From assembly GCA_021732245.1 (NCBI GenBank), contig JAKFVJ010000143.1, positions 1-8,503 of the forward strand: DNA of 8,503 nt, read 5' to 3'. Of this stretch, positions 6,281 through 8,503 are shown in pieces. The DNA comes from Candidatus Obscuribacterales bacterium. Lineage in GTDB: Bacteria > Cyanobacteriota > Vampirovibrionia > Obscuribacterales > Obscuribacteraceae. Numbering within the stretch: the stretch's first letter is position 1; each line of letters opens with the position of its first letter. The position numbers and the translations under genes are program-made. The notes beneath the pieces were generated by a model. The model had not been told where the DNA came from. It made no database searches and saw only the letters and a list, made by a program, of their open reading frames with translations.

Positions 6281-6865
6281 ATGAACAAAGTAAGTTTTAC
6301 AGCTGCAGTTGTAGCAGCTATTGTCGGCAGTCCGGCATTTGCTCAAGCCCCCGGTGACATTTTCAATGGTCAGCCGAGCATGATCCCAGGCACCGGTGCA
6401 GCTGAAAGCGCACTGAATCAAGCTGGAGCTGATCCCAGTAATTTTAAAGCCGGTGATTTTACCGACGACGAAAAGCGCATGCAACATAAGTACCGCGATA
6501 GCATCAAGCACGCCAAAGTACTTATTGATAAAGGCACAGCGATGATGGACCACGGTAAGAAAACAGGTAACGATAAAGAATTCAAAAAGGGCAAAATATT
6601 CAAGGAAATTGGTGAGCGCACATTCGGTGAATTGAATGCCAACAATCCATTCCCATTGCCGGGTGAGCAGTTACAGTCGGAAGCCAAGCAAGAAGCAACT
6701 GTAGCTGACGCTACTGCTTCAGAGGCAGCCAAACCTGAACCTGCCAAAGAACAAAAGGCTGAAAAGAAAGGGAAGAAGTCCAGATTCGGAATGCCTCACT
6801 TCGGCAAGAAGAAGGCAGCAACTCCTGCCGAGCCGGAGCCGTCGCAAACTTCTAACGATCAATAA
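6281..6865 (+). CDS. Putative exported lysine-rich protein of unknown function
   Basis: The ATG at 6281, with GAGGAAA (6267-6273) seven bases upstream, gives 194 residues; an in-frame TTG at 6257 lies before the ribosome binding site and is rejected. The N-terminus is a typical Sec signal peptide: MNK, a hydrophobic core AAVVAAIVG, and a likely signal peptidase I site after A21 (AFA-Q). There is no lipobox cysteine, and the protein has no cysteine at all. Residues about 60-118 are charged and probably helical (DDEKRMQHKYRDSIKHAKVL). Residues about 135-194 are a low-complexity A/E/K/P tail with a basic patch KKGKKSRFGMPHFGKKK (162-178). I do not recognise the family. It probably acts in the periplasm or cell envelope; the basic patch might bind an anionic polymer, which is speculation. 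It follows gatA by 26 bases and its stop is five bases from the converging aldehyde dehydrogenase stop. Confidence 0.8.
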   Translation: MNKVSFTAAVVAAIVGSPAFAQAPGDIFNGQPSMIPGTGAAESALNQAGADPSNFKAGDFTDDEKRMQHKYRDSIKHAKVLIDKGTAMMDHGKKTGNDKEFKKGKIFKEIGERTFGELNANNPFPLPGEQLQSEAKQEATVADATASEAAKPEPAKEQKAEKKGKKSRFGMPHFGKKKAATPAEPEPSQTSNDQ

Positions 6866-6870
6866 AGGAC

Positions 6871-8334
6871 TTATTGTCCGTAAGGGTACCACCAGGATTT
6901 AGCTTCGGTTTTGAATTCCCAGTGGACGTGCTTTGTTTCGCGGAATTCGTCTAGTCCTTCTTGACCAAGTTCACGGGCGCCGCCGCTCATCTTCATGCCG
7001 CCAAATGGTCCGGCGTAGTTGTCTGTTAGAGGATCGTTAATCCAGATTGTGCCGGCTTTAACTTCTTCCAGGAAGAGTTTTGCTTTTAGCGGATCGCTGC
7101 TTAATAGACATGCGCCTAAGCCGAAGACACAATCGTTGGCTAAAGCAATAGCTTCATCGAATGTTTTGTATTCCATGATTGGAATAGTCGGTCCGAAAGT
7201 CTCTTCTTTCATGATGAGCATTGAGTGGTCGACGTTTGCAATTACAGTCGGCTCGTAGAAGTAGCCTTTTGGCAGATGCTTGGGAATATTGCCGCCTGTC
7301 AAAACTTTGGCGCCTTTGCCGACTGCTTCGTCAACATGCTTCATGACTTTCTCGCGATAAGAGGCACCAATCATTGGTCCCATATCGGTTGTTGGTTCAA
7401 TTCCGGCACCTAGTCTGAGGCTGTTTACGTGAGCAAGAAGTGCTTCTGTAAATGCCGGTGCTTTTGATTTTGGAAGATAAACTCGTTCTGTTGATGTGCA
7501 GACTTGGCCGGCATTTGTAAGAGCTGCATAGGCAAGTGCTTTAGCTGCCAATTCCGGATCTGCATCTTCGGCAATGATGAATGCGTCTTTGCCGCCTAGC
7601 TCTAAGTGCAACTTCTTCATCATTGGTGCAGCAAGTGATGCGATGCGCTGACCAATTTGTAAACTGCCGGTGAAGGCAATGACTGGAACATCCGGATGTA
7701 AGACTAGAGGCTCGGCAACTTCATTGCCGTAACCGGTAATTGTGCTGACTACACCTTCAGGGAAATGATCGAAACAGTGCTTTTGAATGTAGAGGCTGGA
7801 AAGTGGTGTCAGTTCGCTTGGTTTGATAATGACTGTGTTGCCTGCAGCAAGAGCTGGTGCAACTTTCCATGCCATTAAAAGCAAAGGATAATTCCAAGGA
7901 ATGATACAGGCGGCAACACCATATGGCTCTTTGATAACCATGTTGAGCTGAGAGTATTCACCAGATGGCAAAACGCGCCCGCGTTCGTGACGTCCCAATT
8001 CAGCGTAATAGTCAAAGGTATTTGTCAGCCATTCAAATTCTTCTTCGTTTTCAGGAACTGGCTTGCCTTCTTCTAAGGTCAGAAGCCGAATAATCTCGTC
8101 CTTGTGCTCGCGCATCTTGGCGGCAGCTTCGTGCATCATGTGGCAACGCACATTTGCCGGAGTACGGCGCCAGGTGTTAAATGCCTCCTTGGCCTTTGCT
8201 ACGAGCTTATTAGCGTCGTCAGCAGTTTGACGGGCTACTTCGTCCAATATCTCTTCTGTAGCAGGGTTTATGACCGGAATAGACTTGCTGTTGCCACGTG
8301 CCAACTGCGGATCTTGTGCTTGTTGAAGCGACAT
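6871..8334 (-). CDS. NAD(P)-dependent aldehyde dehydrogenase
   Basis: The enzyme oxidises an aldehyde to the carboxylic acid with NAD(P)+; the physiological substrate cannot be told from sequence. It has 487 residues, a standard length. The conserved residues are all present: Asn148 in PWNYPL, Lys171 in KPSE, the FTGS cofactor motif (221-224), general base Glu245 in LELGGKD, catalytic Cys279 in GQVCTS, and Glu378/Phe380 in EETFGP. The overall sequence resembles the betaine-aldehyde/aminoaldehyde/succinate-semialdehyde group, but this is not decisive. The C-terminus ends in an aromatic run (KSWWYPYGQ). The ATG at 8334 follows AAGGGG (complement of 8341-8346) at six bases, and a TATAAT promoter candidate lies upstream. 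It converges on the exported-protein gene, with the stops separated by five bases and no clear terminator. There is no accompanying pathway gene in view. Confidence 0.95.
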   Translation of the reverse strand: MSLQQAQDPQLARGNSKSIPVINPATEEILDEVARQTADDANKLVAKAKEAFNTWRRTPANVRCHMMHEAAAKMREHKDEIIRLLTLEEGKPVPENEEEFEWLTNTFDYYAELGRHERGRVLPSGEYSQLNMVIKEPYGVAACIIPWNYPLLLMAWKVAPALAAGNTVIIKPSELTPLSSLYIQKHCFDHFPEGVVSTITGYGNEVAEPLVLHPDVPVIAFTGSLQIGQRIASLAAPMMKKLHLELGGKDAFIIAEDADPELAAKALAYAALTNAGQVCTSTERVYLPKSKAPAFTEALLAHVNSLRLGAGIEPTTDMGPMIGASYREKVMKHVDEAVGKGAKVLTGGNIPKHLPKGYFYEPTVIANVDHSMLIMKEETFGPTIPIMEYKTFDEAIALANDCVFGLGACLLSSDPLKAKLFLEEVKAGTIWINDPLTDNYAGPFGGMKMSGGARELGQEGLDEFRETKHVHWEFKTEAKSWWYPYGQ

Positions 8335-8381
8335 CTGAAACCCCTTTAATAGAGTAGATGGGCGAGCTATATAGAACCTAA

Positions 8382-8413
8382 ATTATACCGCTAGATTAAA
8401 CTTTAGTTGTCAG
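8382..8413 (-). promoter_or_regulatory. Candidate promoter of the aldehyde dehydrogenase gene
   Basis: On the minus strand there is a perfect TATAAT (complement of 8382-8387). The best -35, CTGACA (complement of 8408-8413), is 20 bases upstream, which is longer than the ideal 17. Transcription would start near 8375, giving a leader of about 40 bases before the ATG at 8334. The -10 is convincing and the -35 assignment is weak. Confidence 0.5.
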
Positions 8414-8473
8414 TACTGAATGTCTTTGAACTTTTTAGGGGGTAATTTCGTCTATAGAGTAGGGAGGCATTTC

Positions 8474-8503
8474 GTGGCACTAGATTGTATATACAACAAT
8501 GTA
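8474..8503 (+). CDS. Start of a further gene running off the right edge
   Basis: A GTG at 8474 follows AGGGAGG (8461-8467) at six bases, a near-perfect ribosome binding site. The frame stays open to the end of the window, giving only ten codons (MALDCIYNNV). TTGAAC at 8426-8431 and TATAGA at 8453-8458 are promoter-like but badly spaced. Ten codons cannot identify a product. The arrangement would make it divergent from the aldehyde dehydrogenase. The main evidence is the ribosome binding site. Confidence 0.4.
   Translation, partial: MALDCIYNNV

Noticed and set aside
5030..6553. Several minus-strand reading frames opposite gatA and the exported-protein gene
   Set aside because: Both opposing genes are well supported by motifs; these frames show composition expected of antisense shadows.
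6867..6879. GGAC-TTATT-GTCC hairpin at the convergent gene ends as a bidirectional terminator
   Set aside because: Only four base pairs, no T-run on either strand, and it overlaps both gene ends.
8485..8496. Perfect 12-bp palindrome TTGTATATACAA as an operator
   Set aside because: It falls inside the first codons of the apparent right-edge gene, is AT-rich and has no second copy in view; chance is adequate.

Overview
This window looks like chromosomal housekeeping DNA from a free-living bacterium with mid-range GC (about 45-48% by eye). It holds one conserved block, fabG-acpP-fabF-gatA, flanked by less familiar genes. No RNA gene, CRISPR array, transposase, phage gene or origin was recognised. 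A short dispersed-repeat-like element, the presence of GatA and the style of the uncharacterised proteins fit a non-photosynthetic cyanobacterial relative (Vampirovibrionia/Melainabacteria, for example Obscuribacterales). That placement is an impression from memory and not a demonstrated assignment.

Left arm (1-1097): a minus-strand gene, open from its ATG at 900 to the window edge (300 codons visible), encodes a glycine-rich protein of unknown function. It is divergent from a plus-strand ADP-ribosylglycohydrolase-family gene (1098-2081). That protein keeps the C-terminal GGDTDT metal motif but has lost several of the other usual active-site residues. The roughly 200-bp region between the two starts carries an extended -10 promoter candidate, a 12-bp direct repeat and a small GC-rich hairpin.

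Centre (2082-4688): fabG, acpP and fabF lie in order on the plus strand. They encode the beta-ketoacyl-ACP reductase, the acyl carrier protein and the beta-ketoacyl-ACP synthase II of type II fatty acid synthesis. FabF extends acyl chains carried on AcpP, and FabG reduces the beta-ketoacyl product. All catalytic and carrier residues are present. A 13-bp hairpin sits between acpP and fabF and may set their expression ratio. A weak terminator-like hairpin follows fabG, and another overlaps the fabF stop codon.

Right (4689-8503): gatA, the amidase subunit of the tRNA-dependent amidotransferase, follows a dispersed-repeat-like sequence. After 26 nt comes a small gene for an exported, lysine-rich protein of unknown function. 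That gene converges, with only five bases between stops, on a minus-strand NAD(P)-dependent aldehyde dehydrogenase that has its own TATAAT promoter candidate. At the right edge a further plus-strand gene appears to begin at a GTG with a strong ribosome binding site; only ten codons are visible.

I found no convincing new multi-gene system. The most unusual items are the active-site-altered ADP-ribosylglycohydrolase homologue, the two uncharacterised proteins and the acpP-fabF hairpin.
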